Positions 9,514-23,000 of a DNA stretch of 64,000 bases are shown here, in pieces. The position numbers and the translations under genes were made by a program. The notes under the pieces were generated by a model. The model saw only the letters and a list, made by a program, of their open reading frames with translations, did no database searches and was not told the origin of the DNA. Position 1 is the stretch's first letter, and every line of letters starts with the position of its first letter. Source of the stretch: Gonapodya prolifera JEL478 (taxonomy: Eukaryota; Monoblepharomycota; Monoblepharidomycetes; Monoblepharidales; Gonapodyaceae); contig KQ965818.1 in NCBI GenBank assembly GCA_001574975.1, positions 149,590-213,589 on the forward strand, given 5' to 3'.

Positions 9514-12033
9514 ATGCGACTTCTCCGCATGCGATTCGCTGCAATCACGTTTGCCCTACTCTCCTTCGGCTTGAGAACCCGAGGCCAAGGGTCCAACACA
9601 ATGGCAGGCTACGACACAAATTCAAACCCAGATCTTTCATGGGTGCCCCAACCCATTCTCTCCCTCCGCTTGGCTGCGAACATTTCCTTGTCGAAGACCG
9701 CTCATCTGTTCTGGACGATTTCCGAGTCGGACGGCACCGCAACATTCGCAATTGCAAATCGACAGCCAACCACATGGCTCGGGTTTGGTCTATCGGAGAC
9801 GGGATCTATGAAAGGAGCGGATATCGCGCTTCTACGGAAGAACGCCTCTGGGGGCTTATATTTGACTGATATGCATGGTGGGCCACATATCCGTTACGAA
9901 GGATTTGGGACTCTTATTTCCGCGACTTTCTTGCTTGCTTTGCTACAGCGTCGGATTTTTTACAGCCAACCGCTGATATGTCGCAAGATCTGGAACTAAT
10001 CACCGCAACACAAACCGCCAACGTCACAGCTTTCGCATTCAAGCGCAAGATCGACGCACAGTGTCTTGACGAAGATCTCTCTGTTCGACTCACCACCAAC
10101 CAATGGGTCATCACTGCGTTTGGAAGCTCTGAAGAGTTTGTATACCACGGTCCTAACAATCGTGCAGCAAGAGAAGTTTGGCTTTTGGACCCAAAGAAGA
10201 ATTTCGACCAGTTTGTTGCTCCAGTAGATGCACAAACTTTGGTACTTCGATCGTCGTCTAAGCCCTACCAGATCCCCATGGAGGACACCGTTTATTGCTA
10301 CAGCTTCCACACTCTTCCTAATGGTGAGGGACACGTCTCACTTTCCTCGGTACCTGAACGTTTCAATTGATGTACTATGTTGCTCCCAAAGATACCACCT
10401 ATCACGTCGTCATGGAAGAGGCAACTACATCCCCTGCAACGCACCATATTGTTGCGTACCGATGTGATGCCGATGCGGCAGCGTATGCAAGGGATTTGTA
10501 TTCGGGTACTGGCAACGAAACTCAGTGTGCACACTTCTCCGCGAATCCTGACGATTACAAGCGCGTTTTCAACCCATGCGGCTCAGTCTGGGCGGGTTGG
10601 TGTCCTTTAATATGTTGCCGCGTTTATTCAAACACTGATACCACTTACTGCACTCCTCTTAGTGTGGGCACTTGGGCAAGGGCCTCTGATCATGCCAACT
10701 GACATCGGGAAGCCATTCGGTAGCGACAGCTTTTACTCACCCGTCCATCTCATACTGGAAGTGCACTACGACAACACAAAACGCCTCGACGTCACAGATC
10801 AGTCTGGCTTAAAGCTGACATACACTAAGACCCTGCGAAAGTACGACATGGGCACCTTGACCTTGGGCACAGATTTTCCATTGATTAAAATACCCAAGGG
10901 ACAGGCGGCCTTCCCTGTACCCGGAGTTGTAAGGAGTTGATTGTCATTTGCAAGCTCTCCGCCAACATGTGTAGTAATACTTAATCTGGTGTGATTTTTT
11001 TCTTCCGCTTACAAAAGTGCCCCAAGGATTGCACATCCCAGGTTCCGACACCTTTAAATGTGATTGGGAATTTCTTCCACATGTGAGATTGCATCATATC
11101 ATTTTGTGCTACTCCTATCTCAGTGTGCTTCATTTTGTCCATTTTGGTAGGCATAAGTGGGGCAAAGATATGAGTGCGAAGATTATACGGAATGGCCGAG
11201 AGATCATTGAGTTTCGAAACAAGTACTGGGACAATGGGTAAATATTGGCGTTGTTGGACAATTTGACAAGAAACGATCACTAAGTCGCGAGGACTTGTAC
11301 TGCAGTTTCCAGAGCATTCAAAAGGTTTCAAACTTCACCATACAGCCTGGTACGTCGAGGATTCCGACTCCCTGTCACAGATACAACGCTTGATGATCAC
11401 CCATTTCACACTGTGGCTCGAAAACAAAACAGGCGACAGTATCCAGACTTTGTGCAACTACGACACGACAAAGGCGAGTGAGAACATTGTCGGAGGATAT
11501 GCTACGTACAATGAGATGTGTTACTTGTGAGTTTCACTTTTGGCATTCTTTGATCACAACTGCATATTTGATTTGTTTCTAATCTTCACATGACGTACGT
11601 TAACTGGGTGCCACTTCAAGGTTTCTCTCCTACTATCCGGCAGTATCACTACCGAACTGCTTCCCCATGTGTAAGACGGTGTATTTGCTTGAGGATGTGG
11701 ACAGCTTATCGATGTATGTTCCTTCCCCCCTCTCCAGCTGGAGACGGAACAACCGAATGTTCCTACGCGGGAAAATCTAAAACGGGGCTGAACCAGCTCC
11801 CTCTAGGGTTTGCGGCTCTTCCGACCGACAGCAATGCCCCCGGAGCCATGTGTTCCGCACTCAATGTGACGGTGCAACCACCATCCCCATCCTCCCCCTC
11901 ACCATCAACCACAAGCTCAAACAGCACCACTGGGACAGGAAAGTCAGGGTCTAGTGTGTGGTGGAAGTCTAACGGCGCAGCACAGGCATGTGCCATGAGC
12001 GCGGGTGTTGTGGGCGCTATGATGATGTGGTAG
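9514..12033 (+). CDS. DOMON/copper type II monooxygenase (DBH-like), copy 1
   Basis: Secreted DOMON plus dopamine beta-hydroxylase-like protein built from about eight exons. A signal peptide follows ATG 9514 (FAAITFALLSFG). The DOMON domain includes ATFAIANRQPTTWLGFGLS. The copper domains show the ligand motifs of the family: THHIVAYRC and VHYDN, then FHMH (split by an intron) and YNEMC with the Met ligand. The C-terminus is a Ser/Thr/Pro-rich linker and a hydrophobic tail ending at the stop, as in GPI-anchored proteins. The family hydroxylates benzylic or similar carbons using copper and ascorbate; the substrate here is unknown. Intron positions match copy 2 at 25466, even in the sequence of several introns, showing recent duplication. 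All joins keep frame, so the gene appears intact. Confidence 0.8.
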
Positions 12034-12320
12034 AACTGCCACTTAGTTACGCGAACTGCTGAAGTTCTTTGTCCATCTTTATAGTATTGAGTAAAGAAGT
12101 ATCTGTTCGCTGTGAACAAACAGTGACGCAAGTTGTTGCTTTACTGTTTGCATTCTGCAAAACCATGTGGTGTCAAGAATGAAATCATTATTCGATATCC
12201 TTCTACTCATCTCTGCTACGTGCAAGGTACATATCCCCTCAAATCCACTCTTTGATCGCGATTGTGCGCCTTGTGTCGTCCCTCCGCGTCCCATGCCGCT
12301 CGTCCTTCCAGAAAACAAGT
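12034..12320. other. intergenic, no gene seen
   Basis: 3' flank of the monooxygenase and of the opposing leucine-rich locus. No RNA gene or domain was recognised. Confidence 0.4.
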
Positions 12321-13297
12321 CTACCCCCGCCCCAAAAATCTACTCAAAAGAGATATGTAGCATTTCATTCCGTAACGACACTTTCGCCTCGGTCTTCGCG
12401 TTTCGAAGTTCGTACGCCGATGGAAGAAATGTACGCGGTCATCCAGCGCCCCGACGATCCTCCCTTTCACGTCTGCGGAAAGGGGGAACTGAGCCGTTCC
12501 ACCGATAGCGACGTGGGGGAGACAGAGAGCAATGGCGTTGTGATTGAAGAGGGCGAACTCGTCACCCGTGAATCGCCACCCGACTAGGTGCACGCGGCGC
12601 AGGAGCGGGCAGTGCGTGGCGAGAGTCCCGACAAGGCCCAGGGTCTCTGTGGGTGCGTCCCCGCTGGCCGGCCCGGCGTCGATAGTCCAGGGCTCTCCGG
12701 CAAGATCGGCCGTATCAGCGTTGTCGAGGAAAACGAGCGCAGGTTGGTGCATTTCTGGAGAAACGGGAGGAGACCCGAGTCTGAGAGGGCCGCGTGGTGG
12801 CTGAACGAGACCCGGATGTGCAAAGCCTTAGCCGTTCAACTGTTCCCTCGATCCCAGACGCCAACAGGTCCGCCTTGGGCCACGGGTCCGAGAACCGCAA
12901 GTCCATACCCAAGTCGGTGATTCCAACTGACCCTGGGGCGGTTGAACGGGCCACAAGGATGGAGTGGATTTCTGCGAGTGTGAGGCTGGCGCCTGCACGT
13001 GCAGACGGTTTGAGGTGGAGGAGAGACGTGGAGGAGGAGAGGCAGGAGACGACGTCGAGGTCGTGGAGCCACTGTTGGGAGGAAAACGTGGTTGAGTTGG
13101 TATGGTGAGGTTGGTGATGGGGAAACGAACTTTCGAGTGGGCCAGCAATCGATCATATCAAAGGTACGGAGGTTGGGTGTATGCTTGAGGATTTCGATTC
13201 TCCATTGAGGGTCGTTGCCCATCATTGGGAAAGCCGCCCCTACGAGTACCACGAGTGGAATGTGAGGTGACACAACATCCCGTCGATGTTCTATCAT
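12321..13297 (-). CDS. leucine-rich, F-box-like protein, structure unresolved
   Basis: Minus-strand segments read as leucine-rich repeats: EILKHTPNLRTFDMIDCW, LLPFLQKCTNLRSF and TLATHCPLLRRVHLVGWRF. This is the pattern of fungal F-box/LRR proteins, which select substrates for ubiquitination. The pieces lie in different frames. One change could be an intron (GTTCGT...CAACAG near 13,120), but the changes near 12,825 and 12,730 have no convincing splice sites. It is either a degraded gene or one with unrecognised introns. No F-box motif proper was located, so the functional class is tentative. The end at 12321 is the stop of the last open frame and may not be the true terminus. Confidence 0.4.
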
Positions 13298-14062
13298 TTA
13301 TTGGAAGGCGAAGTAGACTCACACCCCGCCATGCCATCCTTATCCACGAAAATCTCCTCAATTTGATGTCTGTACGATCGACCAAAGTTTATAAGAAGCC
13401 GGCTCGGCTTTGGTTTTAAGATTTTTAGCTTGCGAAATTACGTTGTGTAGGGTAAGACCGTGCTGGACTCGTTCTCAAAGTGGCCAGGGTACGTGTCGGT
13501 CCTGTTTTGCGGGAACTTGAGAGTGCCATATAAGAGTGGGACGGCCTGGAGTAGCAGAAGCTCGAGCGATCAGACGGTGAAAGACATGAAGAATACTGCT
13601 GCGTAGGGAACGTACGATGTTTGCGACCGTTCTGCTGACTCGCATGCATGGTACGAGATCGAGCTATATCCAAAGGTTGTCAGAATCGCGATTCAGCTCT
13701 AAAATGCGACATCAGTACCCACGGGTGCAAGCGAGCCGACAATCTTCGTTAGAAGCACAGGCAGTGGATCAGCACGGTATCACTTTCCTTAAAAGAGAGA
13801 AGCAGCAGTGCACCTTTGCGATAAGTTCATTGGGCAGAACAGTCGCACTTCCAGCTGTCATCGTCAGTTGAATGTGTTGCTGTGGTTGCCGCCCTCTCTC
13901 AGTCTACCTTCAACCAACGTTTCAATTGCAGCAGCAGAAGACCATCGCCTGCAAATCATCCACCGCTCCTCCACCTAACCCCGACCTACGTCAAGCCTCT
14001 CGTCCAATCCTCGTCTTCTCCCCCTCTTCGCCCTCCCCTTCTCCCATCCACCCTCGTGATCC
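13298..14062. other. intergenic, nothing recognised
   Basis: About 760 bp with only short, unrelated ORFs. The 14,000-14,060 part is C-rich and probably the 5' leader of the next gene. Confidence 0.4.
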
Positions 14063-15404
14063 ATGGCAAACCGTTCGCCATCCAAGGACCCCCAGAAACT
14101 CAACCCCCTCCTCTCGGAATTTCTGTCCTTTGGCTGCCTCTCCGTGAGTCCCCTTCCTCACCGTTACCCTTGAAAATCCTTCTCAAAACCTCGCGTGAAC
14201 CTTCAGGGCTTCCGCTACTTCGAGACGTACCTACGCGGCCGCGAGGAACTCATTATTCGCGTCTTCAATGACTCTAAAACGCCAATCTTCTCTGCCTACC
14301 CTCACGCCCACTCGAATGCTGCCCAGCTTGTAAAGGAAGGGTCAGTTATCTCGATGAACCGTAACTCCAGGCCTCGCCCTCCTCTCACCCTTTATTCATC
14401 ATATCAGTTCCAGCAATCTTGTCCTCTCATACCGGACACAACGCCTGTAAGCCACTTTTCCGTCTCGCCCCTCTCGCCAACGTTTGCATCACTCCCCTCA
14501 CAAATGAAAACACAGCCTCTCCCTCCAAACCTTTTCGGGTCTCCCGCCGGCAAGTCCCGCCGACCGCGACCTAGAAAAGGACTCGACCAAGACGGCGTTC
14601 CTCATCGCGGGATACGCGCGGTACGGGAAGCCATTCGTATGGGTGCGTGTTATATCTTCCTCCTCTTCCCGTCGCGGAAACTCCACGATCGAGGCCAACA
14701 CTGGAGTGTATTTTGCTTCCGGAGACGCTGGGATGACGTGCTTTCCTTTTCTCTTCCGACGCGTGTCAAACGTTATCACTCGACCTTAACCTTCCTACCA
14801 CTCCGCTCGCTCCAGCTGCGCTCCCACCACAACCGCCTCCTTCAATTCCACGGCGGTGACAACACCGACTCTCCGCTCACGCTGACTTCCACCAACAACT
14901 GGCCCAAAGCCGGTACGTACCCTACCCCTTTCTTCCCCCAACCTATTCCTTTCCCAACCCTCACACCCCCTTCCTCCCACCAGACGTCAAACTCGCCGAC
15001 ATCGTTGCCGAGCTCGTGACTCTCGCCCTGCACCCACCCCCATCCAACCCTTTCGCCATCGACCACGCCTTCTTCGACTCCATCCCGCTCGAGGAGTCCA
15101 TCGTGCTGTCGGGCGCCATGGTGGACTTTTTGGGCAAGCTGTATACGAAGAGGAGTCAGTGGTCGGAGGGGGGTGAGTTGCCTTGATGGGGGAAGGGGAA
15201 GTTTGGTGGAAAGCGCCAAAATTGATGAGATGAACCCGAACCATTTCCCATGTCTGCGGTGGTCACGTTGTGCACGTCGAGCCAGTCTTTGAAGACCTCA
15301 AGATCCTCCAGCGAAGGCACTTCACTGACCTCAATGAGTATGTGACCAAATCTGCCACCGGCGGAGGAGTGTCACCAACGAGCTCGACTGCGGCGGTGTT
15401 CTGA
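14063..15404 (+). CDS. hypothetical protein, multi-exon
   Basis: Not assigned to a family. From ATG 14063 exons join in frame: SEFLSFGCLS then GFRYFETYLRGREELIIRVF, AGYARYGKPFVW, HGGDNTDSPLTLTSTNNWPK, and DVKLADIVAELVTLAL to KLYTKRSQWSEGG. The final block, HVEPVFEDLKILQRRHFTDL, ends at stop 15404. Donors are GTGAGT, GTCAGT, GTGCGT and GTACGT. The acceptor of the last intron is not canonical: the sequence before the last exon reads tctgcgg where ctgcag would be expected, so either the acceptor is mutated or the splice is elsewhere. The protein would be about 240 residues with no signal peptide or membrane segment visible. Coherent codon usage across five exons makes it a real gene. Confidence 0.6.
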
Positions 15405-15680
15405 GGTCTAACGCAGGTGCGGGATTTGGACAAGGAGAGGCGGAATATGAGCTTTTTGTATCGCAGTTGTTCTTCATACTATCGTGAATATGATTCGATG
15501 GTGAAGGTCATTTGGAACCATTCTACTATCAGTCGTTCATGTGCGATGCTATGTCCTCCGTGGCAGCTTTTGCTTGCTCGTACTAAGACCTGACAACATC
15601 TGAGGTAAGAGGGGAATATGCGAGCGTTTGGGCCTACAAGTGACGTTATAACGTAGATGGCACAACAAAATATATTCAAT

Positions 15681-17505
15681 TCAGTTATTCGTCAACCACA
15701 ATGAAAAAGAGAAAAATAAAAGATGGTCTAGTCGAGAGAAGAAAGTGCCGCGGTACAATCGTTGACAACAGTGTACTGTGACCACGGGCACGCTACTAGT
15801 GGTCGAGTCGCTGGCGATTACTGCATTCAGCAATTCATCGGCGGGAGTTCCAGAAATGCTGGCAACAGGTGAGGAAGGGCTTGATGGCTTCGCAAGATCT
15901 TCGGGAGCATCATCTCTGTCGTTGTCCCCATCCAACCCACGTCCGCTTTCCACCACTGAATCATCCAGTACTTTGCGGGATAGTCCGCCAACGCGCACCG
16001 ACAGCAGCTTACTCCCGCTCACGCCTGTATCAGTTTTGGACGGCGGGTGTGGTGTGGGCTTCGCGGCATCGCTACTTCGACTGGAGGAAACATCCCAAAT
16101 CCAGAAAGCAATGCGGGGTCCCACTGCGCTCCCTGCAGAAACCGGGACATTGGATCTTGGGTCGCGAGTTAGTCCAGTACTGTGGACTGGCACTGACGAG
16201 TGTGATGCCGGGTTCAATGCAGGAGCAATGGGGGGGAGGTGCATGGAAGGGGTTCTGTTGCCGATTTGTAGGTTGCAAGGGAGCTTTCCGAGTCAATCGC
16301 AAAACATTTGAGTAAAATAGAAAATAGAGCACGAAGCAAATCGAATAACCCATGATGAGTTGGCCCTTGGCATTACTTAGTCTCTACTTTCTGCGCTCCT
16401 CTGTTAACTGCAAGTTCAAGAATTTAAGCCCCATGTTTTTGCTTGAGTGTATACGACTCACATTACCTTGGATTGCCGTCACTGCATTCGAGGCCGTAGC
16501 TCGTGTAGGCCGGGTGGGTCGATTCGGGGTTGTCGCGGCGTTAGTGGTTGGCTGCATTCGATGTTGCAGATGATTGGGCCCGACTGCGAGCTGATTCAAA
16601 TTCAAGAGTTGAAGCTCTACGTTGTCAAGGTCACCCATGAACACATAGTGAGTACTGCTCAGAGAGGATGAATGCAAAATTGGGCCAGGACGCCAGCGTA
16701 GAAAGCAAAAGGACGATGGTTGACAAAGAGAAATTAAGTTTGACGCAAAGCTCGAGAAAGTCTGGTTAGCATTACCTTCTGGCCGAGAAGCGTTAGCGGA
16801 ACCTGGCGAGGTCGCACGTCCCTGGATGGATGCACTTCTTGGACCATTGGCTACAGATGTACCTCTTTGCTCACGCAGGAAGTCGACGTGGTCGTTAATC
16901 TGGTCTGATTCGCCTGTCTCTGTTCGTTAATGGTGGTGTTGGTTTGGCTGGCACAACGTCAAACGCGGATGGAGAGATGAATAAGAATGTGAGATAAGAG
17001 AGAACATATCATCGTAAAGACCAAAGAAAGACATGGGATACGAAAGGATAAGTGGAACGAAGCGTAAATGCAGAAATCCGTTGTCATTGTTACAGTGACC
17101 AACTCACCCGTCGGTGGTGGTTGAGGGTGTTTTATAGCTGAAGCTTTCACCTGACAGTGAGTGATGCGCGGTGCGAGAAGATAGGCGAATGATACAAGGG
17201 GGAAATGAGTGGAAGGAAGGAGCATTCAGTCACACGTATCGCTGCATCGGCCTTGCCGGGCAGTCCTCCACCCACAGCTCCCGGAGCTCCCGTTCTCACT
17301 TGTTTCGGTGGCGGATTCTTCGGATAGAAAGCGTTTGGCGGCGACATTGAGGTAATGAACTGGAGGGGCGAGAATAGTGTCCATAGGAACCAACCTGCCT
17401 TCCAACGCGAAGCTGTTCTCTCCGAGAAGGCGGCACATCCGAACTAGGGTCGTTCCGTTGCATCACAATGCGCTGAAACGTGACGTTGACGGCGGGGTTG
17501 GCCAT
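15681..17505 (-). CDS. hypothetical low-complexity protein
   Basis: From ATG 17505 (MANPAVNVTFQRIVMQ) exons chain in frame through NPPPKQVRTGAPGAVGGG, VKASAIKHPQPPPTG, ESDQINDHVDFLREQRGTS and LQLLNLNQLAVGPNHLQHRM, with GT-AG introns of matching phase. The last block (15.7-16.3 kb) is Ser/Pro/Asp-rich (SSPSSPVASISGTPADELL) and ends near 15681. The protein is mostly disordered, with one short helical segment around DFLREQ. No domain was recognised. The joining of the last two exons is uncertain because two frames are open there. The upstream end may extend beyond 17505, since coding-like sequence continues. Confidence 0.42.
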
Positions 17506-17572
17506 GTGGTTCCTTCTTGTAACTAGTTCTGGATGCACAAGGCCCACTTTGCTGCGCCACTTCCAGAATTCA

Positions 17573-19680
17573 TTACCACCATGTTAGTGGTGATAACTTC
17601 ATCGAAAATTTCCATCGAACGGTGGAAGAGACGGTCCCTTCAACGTCGACACGTGTTGGATTAAACCAGTCTCGCAACGAAGATGCAGGGGGCAATGCAG
17701 GGGGCCATCCGATCACAAGTGGTGATGACGAGCATCCGGACTTGCTCTTTCGTCGTCCATGAGACTCGAGATGACAGGAAGCTTGTTGAAATTGACTGCC
17801 GCTCACTCCAGCCGCTGTTGGAACAGGATCCGTCGAGCCCGTGTCGCACATCTTGAGTACAGCTGCAGGGAAGAGCGCAGCTGCGACTTTACTGTGAGAA
17901 AGCACGGCCGCGGTTTACGAAGGTGGACGACAGCGACTATCCCTGTCCCCTTTATCCTTTCGTAGAGGTTGTGCAACAAGGCGACCTCCACTCCACACTG
18001 CGCGGTCTACTTGTCCTGCTGTTCCAATCGGACACGTCATCTTTCCTGGTGACAGCGGCGAAGTTCGTACATTCCTCCACACCGTTTCCAAGTACTCCGC
18101 GACACTCCACCGTTCAACCCTTCAACGATCGCTCTCAGGAGGCAATCTTCCGAACGTCAAAGGACCGGGAACGGGGTTACTTTCCGTTTTAGGGAGGTTG
18201 CCCCAATCGGTCCAGGCGGAGAGCAGCGGAAGCAGGGGTTTCGTTCGTCTGCGGGAGCGATCCGTTACTAAGGTGCCCTGAAGAATTTTGTTCAAGTCAA
18301 TCTGAATGAGGATTTGGAAGAGAAATTTTGAGGCTCTGCCCACCGCGGCAAAACCACATTGGGGTGGAAACGCACCCGGGAAGGTGGCCCACTTCATGTT
18401 GGCATCCGTTAGAGTCTGATCCACATATATACTGTTGCCATCGTCTCACTATTAGGTGAAGGAAAAAAAACCGACTGGCTATCATTGGTATGTACGAAGA
18501 TATTCTGCGCAGAGATAACATCATATGTATTCGTAATTCCCGGCTCTCCAGTATCAAATAGTCATTATTACGGAAGAGATTCCAACATGCACTACCTTCA
18601 GCTCCACGACTCTGATAGCTCAAAAAGAAAGGTACACGACCGCGACTCATCGAATCCGAAAGGGGTATTGAATGCTATCGAAATCAACGTTTGAGTTAAC
18701 AACCAGGAACATCATGTCACTTTGCGTTGCACCGACCTTATACTTGTCCGGGTGCACATGTAGCCGAGCACAAACGCGTCGTCTGCTCGGATCCCGCTGC
18801 GAATGAAGCTGTCTGGGTCCCAGTCACATCGTGCAACCACAGAGTGAACCAAAGGGTGACCGGTGTCGCAGATCATATGTGGCTACCAGAGTCGAGAGAC
18901 TTTGATACCGAGGACAGATACGCGTCCCATACAGGAGAAAGACAGTGTATCACCCTATAGAACCGAAGTGGAGTGAGTTCGAGGAGGGAACGCAAACTTA
19001 CGTTCATGCAGAAGAATCACGCGGCGAGGTAATTTTGTCACTCGAGGGCACGAAGGTTGTATCCCCTTGCAAGATCATAAAGTTTCGCGATTAGCCGGGA
19101 AAGGGGTATAAGCAAGCGAAGATTATGAAGAAGACTCAGTTGACTTACGATTACATTCGGAACCAGACGAAGGACTGCTGTTGAAGCCAGCGGAAGTTGT
19201 CAAAGAGCGCGGTACAGAAGATCTTGGTAAGACAGTCGACATCGCCACCAATAGCATAACGAGATGATTGAAAGTTCGCCTATGGCCGTGGAACATTGCT
19301 TGAAACGAGTGACCTTTCGACATTGACACTCATACCAAAGGGCAGAACGACTTACCACGGGTGTAATTGGGCCTGATGGCGAGTGCATCAGCCCGAACTA
19401 CCATAGCGCAAGAGTTTCTGACGACCTGGAAACGAGATATGCCTCGGTTACTCGACGCGAAGGATATGACGTGATGTGACACTAACACAACACTCACAGG
19501 GAAGTCGTCGAGGGAGCTGAGGGTTCGCCAAACGTCGACGTTCTGTTTGATCCCTTTCGGAGCAGAGAGAAAACGAGAGCTTCGTGTCAGGGCAAACACC
19601 AACCTGAACCAACGGCGGGGCGTGGCGCATCACCTGAGCCATACCATCGCGGTGTGTGGTGAGCCTGGCATGCGTCTGCG
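17573..19680 (-). other. possible additional coding exons, unresolved
   Basis: Minus-strand stretches look coding but could not be assembled. Around 18.4-18.1 kb the frame reads NMKWATFPGAFPPQCGF. Around 18.0-17.8 kb it reads LLHNLYERIKGTGIVAVVHL. Around 19.6-19.35 kb it reads KQNVDVWRTLSSLDDFP joined over a GTGAGT intron to VVRNSCAMVVRADALAIRP. They may be 5' exons of the gene at 15681-17505 or a separate gene. No family was recognised. Confidence 0.3.
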
Positions 19681-20014
19681 CGGTCGATAGATGGGAATTG
19701 TGGGATGGGAAGGTCGACTACTTGGGCTGGTTTATCTTTGCTTGCACTTTTAGTGAATCACTAGAGGGGACATTGAGACTTGAATGACTTTGCTGTTGAA
19801 CCAAGACTGGCCGGTGTGCTGGTGATCATTTCAAAACTGCCATGACTGTCAATCGCCCAGTGCTTGTTTTGATCAATACATATGCCCTTCAATGACGACC
19901 GTGACAAACAATGTGCTCAAAACTATTCGTTCCACATTTACATACACGATATGAGATATTACGTTCTCCGCGCGCTGCTTCCGCGGAGTGTAGTACCGAC
20001 AATACCCAACACCA

Positions 20015-23000
20015 TCACAACCTCGCCCGACCATCCGCAATCCTCTCGTAATCCTTCTTCATGAGAGGAACATACGTTCCTGCATACTCCAAGTCAAGCC
20101 AGTAGAGAGGTCCTTTTACGACGTCCGGGTCGGCCCCGTCCTGAGGGACAGAAACACGTAATTAGGTCCGGCCGCATCTGAAAAACAAAATTTGATATAC
20201 TTTTCGCCAATCAACCACGCGAATCTTTTGTGTCGACGTGAGGTCCATCCGCTCTGCGATGCGAATAAAACGAGGAATCGCGTATGAAGGAAGCCGGTCA
20301 TACAGGAATCGGCCGAGTAGGTCCATTGCCTGATCGTTGTCGAACGTTGATCGCAACGTCACAATCGCCATAGGCACACTGCCGTCGACACCTGAGTGTG
20401 AGGTGCGGTGGTGAGGTCAATTCACGTTGACTCTTGGCTGTCGAAGCAAGTGGAAGACTGACCTTTCACTTTGATCCCATAGACGGCGGCTTCTTTAATG
20501 TAGTAGAACTCTTGAATACTCGAAGCGACTTCGAGTGTGGAAATATTCCTGGCGACATTCCCAACTTCCATTTCTGTTCCCAATGATTGGAAAGATTACG
20601 TTCAACGACTCACTCAGTACGGAACCTGATCAAGTCCCCAACACGATCAATAAAATAGAAGTAGCCGTACTCGTCGCGTCTCATGAGATCTCCCATCCTA
20701 AAGTAGGAATCTGCGACTCCCGGTGAATACTCAATCCATAATGCTCCGCCAACGATCCACTTACCACCCTTCTCGAAGCAGTCATACAAAACTTTCGTCT
20801 TGGTGAGCTCAGCATCATTGTAATACCCCTCTGGTGAAGTGTAGGTAAGATCCTGGAAGGCCAAATATCAAGTAGATTGAAATACAAACCGAAAAAGCTC
20901 CAATGGGTGGGATTTTCGGCTTCGGGTCGCAGTCGCCCGAGGACTTCGCCAGTCTCATTCGCTCTGACCTGTGAGGGACCTCTGCATGTGAGCGGAGTCC
21001 TCCGCTGGAGTTCAACAACTGGCCGTACCTCAATAAAGAATCCATCTGTTGCACAACATTTCCAAAAAAGGACGATTCAGTGCCCTCATGCAAGTATCAG
21101 GACTAGCCATGGGAGACTCACCCTTCCCTCGAATAGGGACCTCATGCACAATATCGTACTTCACTAGCTTCACATCTCCAACATGCCGGAGCAGCGGCCC
21201 TTGTATTCCACACGCGCCAATACCGGAGTTGCCTTTTTGAATGTTCATCATGAAGATACACCCCTATTAGTTCCGAGTGACATCGGTGTCAGACCCCCTG
21301 ACGAAGTCGACAGGAACATAACACACGGTTTTACTTACCTCCGTGGACCCGTAGAATTCCATCACCACAGGGATTCGAAAGCGGACCTTGAAATCTTCCC
21401 ATATTTCCGGTCTACAGCGAGCAATGATCAGAGAGCGTAGAAACGGCCGCAGAATGGAAGTCATAGGCCAGCAGGTACTCACCGCAATCCGTTCCCGAAA
21501 CATGCTCGTATCCTATGGTTTCTGTCATACGGAGAAGGAGGTGTTGCAAGGACGAATCGCGCAATCTCTGTTTGGTAATGGGTCAGACATCAGCGTGTGG
21601 TTTTAAATCCCGCCTTTCGATTTAATCACCCACCTCCGATATACTGAACGACGGTAGCATTGTTCTCCGCAGCTTCTCGGAAATAGTTTCTCGCCGAAAA
21701 TCGTCGGGTTATAATCAAGGTCTACGGGGTCTCAGAAGGTAGTGACTTCGAAGAAACAAAAACTGGCCTCTCACCGTTCCTCGGAACCAAGACACGAACA
21801 ATCCGATACCCGACGCACTGTGATATAGCGGAAGAGGAGAGTACCATCTATCTGTGTCTCTGTACCAGCCGAGGAAAACGGATGTTGGGGCGATGCGAGA
21901 GCTGGGATGCCCGGTGATCGATAAGTATGAGGAGCCTGGTCCCACTGTGGCCAAAAATATCCTCACTATTTGACATGGCTGTTGATCGAGGCTTTGGGAG
22001 CGCCGGTCGCTTCAATGTAAAGAGAGTAGTGAGTCAGGCTTAATTGAGAGACAGCCGCCAATAAGGTGGTAAACTCACTTCCAGACGTGAATATAAGACT
22101 TGCACCATCTACCGAAGAATTCGAAATATGAAAATGGGTCTTTCGGCGAGAGAAGGGACAAATTAGCTTGACACACCTCGCATCCGCACTTTCTTCCTTC
22201 GCTCGCGTGCTTCCGCAGAATCCGTTTTATCCAAAGACTTCAACATCATTTCTGTAATGAAGTAGTCTGCAAAAGAAACGTCTTTAGCACTGTGGGTGGA
22301 GTATGGCGACAGAGATGACGATCGTTGCCGAGGTGGTGGGTCACTTGGTGAGGGATTTGAGGAGTCTCGGGCGGAGGTGGTAGAATCAGAGACAATGGTG
22401 GAGGACGCTGTCGCTTCGTCTTCTTGGCGATACTCGTAGCCACAGAATGCGACGACATGTTGAACGTCCTTCGCGCGCAGCTCAGAAACAATATTCCGGA
22501 CATCGGAATAACGGGCAGACTCAAAAATAAATAGACGTGAGTGCGCGGTTGTGATGGCTTGAACCAGAGAGCGAGCTGCAGAGGAGCGCTCAAGTTCCGG
22601 TCAGCTCCACAATCCCCGACATCATGAGCTCTCACTTTTGAAATTGTAGTTGACAAGAACTATCCGAGCTCCAATTTTCCACAACGCTATCATCGCTATA
22701 ATCATTTCCGGTGAGTTCTCGAACAGAATGGCGACATATTCTTCGCTGCGAACTTGGAAAGTGGAAAGGAGATAGTTCGCCTGGCAGATTTGATTCACGA
22801 GCCCCCGGAGAACAGTTAAAACGACAATTTCGGTTTGAAACTTTGATTTGTGAGAGTTGGCGACTCACAAGGGCATTGGAAAGCTCATCCAACAGTCTCC
22901 AGCAGTATGATCGGCCAGTAGTCGCGTAGACGAGCGCCTCTGCTTCAGGCTTCTTTGCTGCTGTGTCAATAAATGTTTCTACCACAGATGCACGCCCATC

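Noticed and set aside
15778-16311. 177-codon plus-strand ORF opposite the 15681-17505 gene
   Set aside because: The minus strand gives phase-consistent exon joins over 1.8 kb; the plus frame stands alone.
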